Assembly: GCA_903905395.1 (NCBI GenBank)
Contig: CAIVGD010000043.1
Span: 1-7,159 of the forward strand
Origin: an uncultured Verrucomicrobiota bacterium
GTDB taxonomy: Bacteria; Verrucomicrobiota; Verrucomicrobiia; Methylacidiphilales; Verrucolacustridaceae
Length of the DNA: 7,159 bases
Reading direction: 5' to 3'
Part shown: positions 6,087 to 7,159 of the stretch, piece after piece
Layout: the number at the start of each line of letters is the position of its first letter
Numbering within the stretch: the first letter of the stretch is position 1
Notes under the pieces: model-generated
Seen by the model: the letters and a program-made list of their open reading frames with translations, nothing else
The model's database searches: none
Told to the model about the DNA's origin: nothing
Position numbers and translations under genes: made by a program

Positions 6087-6172
6087 GGCTTAATCTAATC
6101 CGAACGGATATTTTTCGCCAGTCCCCCATTTTCACCGCTCGCCAGCCAATCAAACCCGTTTATCCTTTTCCC
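6087..6172. promoter_or_regulatory. Divergent control region between aminotransferase and ald
   Basis: These 86 bases must hold the start regions of both divergent genes. A perfect inverted repeat, ATCCGAACGGAT (6098-6109; two five-base arms around AA), lies 12 bases upstream of the aminotransferase GTG, followed by five T (6111-6115). Its position suits an operator read by a dimeric regulator, which is an inference. TTTATC (6159-6164) is a weak -10 match very close to the ald ATG. No convincing -35/-10 pair and no Shine-Dalgarno sequence is visible for either gene. Confidence 0.45.
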
Positions 6173-7159
6173 ATGGTCATCGGTGTTCCCCGAGAAATCA
6201 AATCCCAGGAAGCCCGCGTCGCCCTGCTTCCCTCCGCCGCCTACCAACTCATCCGGCGCGGTCACCAAGTGCTCGTAGAAAAAGATGCCGGCCTCGGCTC
6301 CGGTTATCCCGACGAACAGTACGAGCAGGCCGGTGCCAAAATGATTTCCGACCACGCCTCCATCTTCGCCGCCGATCTCATCGTAAAAGTCAAAGAGCCC
6401 CTGCCCGCCGAATATCCTCTTCTTCGTAAGGATCAGATCCTCTTCACCTACCTCCACCTCGCGGCCGATCTACCCCTTACCCAGGCGCTCATCAAATCCC
6501 GCGTAACCGCCATCGCCTACGAGATGGTCTCCCAAGGCCGTCGCCTGCCTCTTCTCGAACCAATGTCCGAAATCGCCGGTCGCATGTCCGTCATCGTCGG
6601 TGCCTACTTCCTCGCCAAACACCGCGGAGGCAGTGGCGTCCTTCTCGGAGGCGTTCCCGGCGTCCTGCCCGGCCGCGTCGTCGTCATCGGCGGCGGCACC
6701 TCCGGCATCAACGCCGCCCGCATGGCTACCGGCCTGGGCGCCGACGTCACCATTCTCGAGGTCGATCTCGAGCGGATGCGCTTCCTCGATATCACCATGC
6801 ACGCCGCCCACACTCTCTTCTCCAACGAAGCCCATCTCGATGGACTCCTGCCTACCGTCGATCTCCTCATCGGTGCCGTCCTCGTGCCTGGTGCCCGCGC
6901 CCCGAAACTCGTCACCCGCGCCATGGTCCGCCGCATGCGTCCCGGAAGCGTTCTTGTCGATATCGCCATCGACCAAGGTGGCTGCGTCGAGACCTCCCAC
7001 CCCACCACCCACGACAATCCCGTCTTCGTGGAAGAAGGCGTCATCCATTACTGCGTGGCCAACATGCCCGGCGCTTATGCCCGCACCGCCACTCAGGCTC
7101 TCACCAATGTCACCTACCCTTTTATCGAACTCATCGCCGATCTTGGCCTCGCTGGTGCC
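6173..7159 (+). CDS. ald: Alanine dehydrogenase, C-terminus cut by window edge
   Basis: NAD-dependent L-alanine dehydrogenase interconverts L-alanine and pyruvate plus ammonium. I translated it directly: 329 codons are open from the ATG to the window edge, out of about 370 usual. The N-terminus MVIGVPREIKSQEARVAL is canonical and fixes the start. Catalytic and substrate residues expected from the characterised mycobacterial enzyme are present: Arg15, Lys74 in VKVKEP, His95 in FTYLHLA, and Asp267 in VDIAIDQGGC. The N-terminal domain also has PLLEPMSEIAGRMS (126-139). The Rossmann domain has GGVPGVLPGRVVVIGGGTSG (159-178); the acidic residue at the end of its second strand is Glu196 where Asp is usual. 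IGAVLVPGARAPKLV (233-247) and YCVANMPGAYARTATQALTN (293-312) are further family hallmarks. Missing is only the last part of the C-terminal helix region. No Shine-Dalgarno sequence precedes the ATG. It is divergent from the aminotransferase. Confidence 0.96.
   Translation, partial: MVIGVPREIKSQEARVALLPSAAYQLIRRGHQVLVEKDAGLGSGYPDEQYEQAGAKMISDHASIFAADLIVKVKEPLPAEYPLLRKDQILFTYLHLAADLPLTQALIKSRVTAIAYEMVSQGRRLPLLEPMSEIAGRMSVIVGAYFLAKHRGGSGVLLGGVPGVLPGRVVVIGGGTSGINAARMATGLGADVTILEVDLERMRFLDITMHAAHTLFSNEAHLDGLLPTVDLLIGAVLVPGARAPKLVTRAMVRRMRPGSVLVDIAIDQGGCVETSHPTTHDNPVFVEEGVIHYCVANMPGAYARTATQALTNVTYPFIELIADLGLAGA

Noticed and set aside
6470..7048. 192-codon minus-strand frame opposite ald, rich in Asp and Gly
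   Set aside because: The acidic, glycine-rich composition is what the reverse of C-ending codons produces, and ald on the other strand is fully convincing.
1..7159. Mobile element, defence system, CRISPR array, tRNA or rRNA
   Set aside because: No transposase, integrase, toxin-antitoxin, nuclease or regularly spaced repeats are seen, and I recognise no tRNA cloverleaf or rRNA sequence on either strand.

Overview
The window is a stretch of ordinary-looking bacterial chromosome, GC-rich, with seven confidently recognised genes, one doubtful small one, and a gene cut at each edge. I see no rRNA, tRNA, CRISPR array, insertion sequence or phage gene. Gene content, protein style and the intergenic palindromes recall Verrucomicrobiota or a neighbouring PVC lineage. 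That placement rests on general familiarity, not on a marker gene, and is tentative.

Layout. (1) Positions 1-2481, all minus strand, hold a membrane-protein cluster. In transcription order it runs: a divergent cation/calcium exchanger (CaCA) family protein (2481-1462), an ExoD-family membrane protein joined to it by a 4-base GTGA overlap (1465-803), and, after a 91-base AT-rich gap, a CNNM/DUF21-CBS (HlyC/CorC/PaeA-like) protein running off the left edge (711-1). A doubtful 45-residue hydrophobic ORF (2650-2513) may lead the cluster. (2) Positions 2639-4436, plus strand, hold an RluA-family pseudouridine synthase overlapped by 20 bases by a family-4 (Fe-S) uracil-DNA glycosylase. (3) Positions 4437-4736 are a 300-base non-coding gap between convergent genes, containing four hairpins, three of them GC-rich. 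(4) Positions 4737-6086, minus strand, encode a class III PLP aminotransferase of the omega-amine/putrescine:pyruvate type. (5) A short divergent intergenic region (6087-6172) carries a perfect 12-base inverted repeat. (6) From 6173 to the right edge, plus strand, lies alanine dehydrogenase (ald), lacking only its C-terminus.

How the genes may work together. The aminotransferase and alanine dehydrogenase make biochemical sense as a divergent pair: a pyruvate-dependent transaminase yields L-alanine, and Ald converts alanine back to pyruvate plus ammonium and NADH. The net result is oxidative deamination of an amine. RluA plus UDG is a translationally tight but functionally mixed RNA-modification/DNA-repair pair. 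The left cluster consists of three integral membrane proteins. The exchanger is the most unusual protein here, because all three acidic ion ligands expected in its two alpha-repeats are replaced (E to V, E to K, D to N).

I found no clear novel multi-gene system. The best leads are the carboxylate-less exchanger, the aminotransferase/Ald divergon with its palindrome, and the palindrome cluster at 4466-4642.
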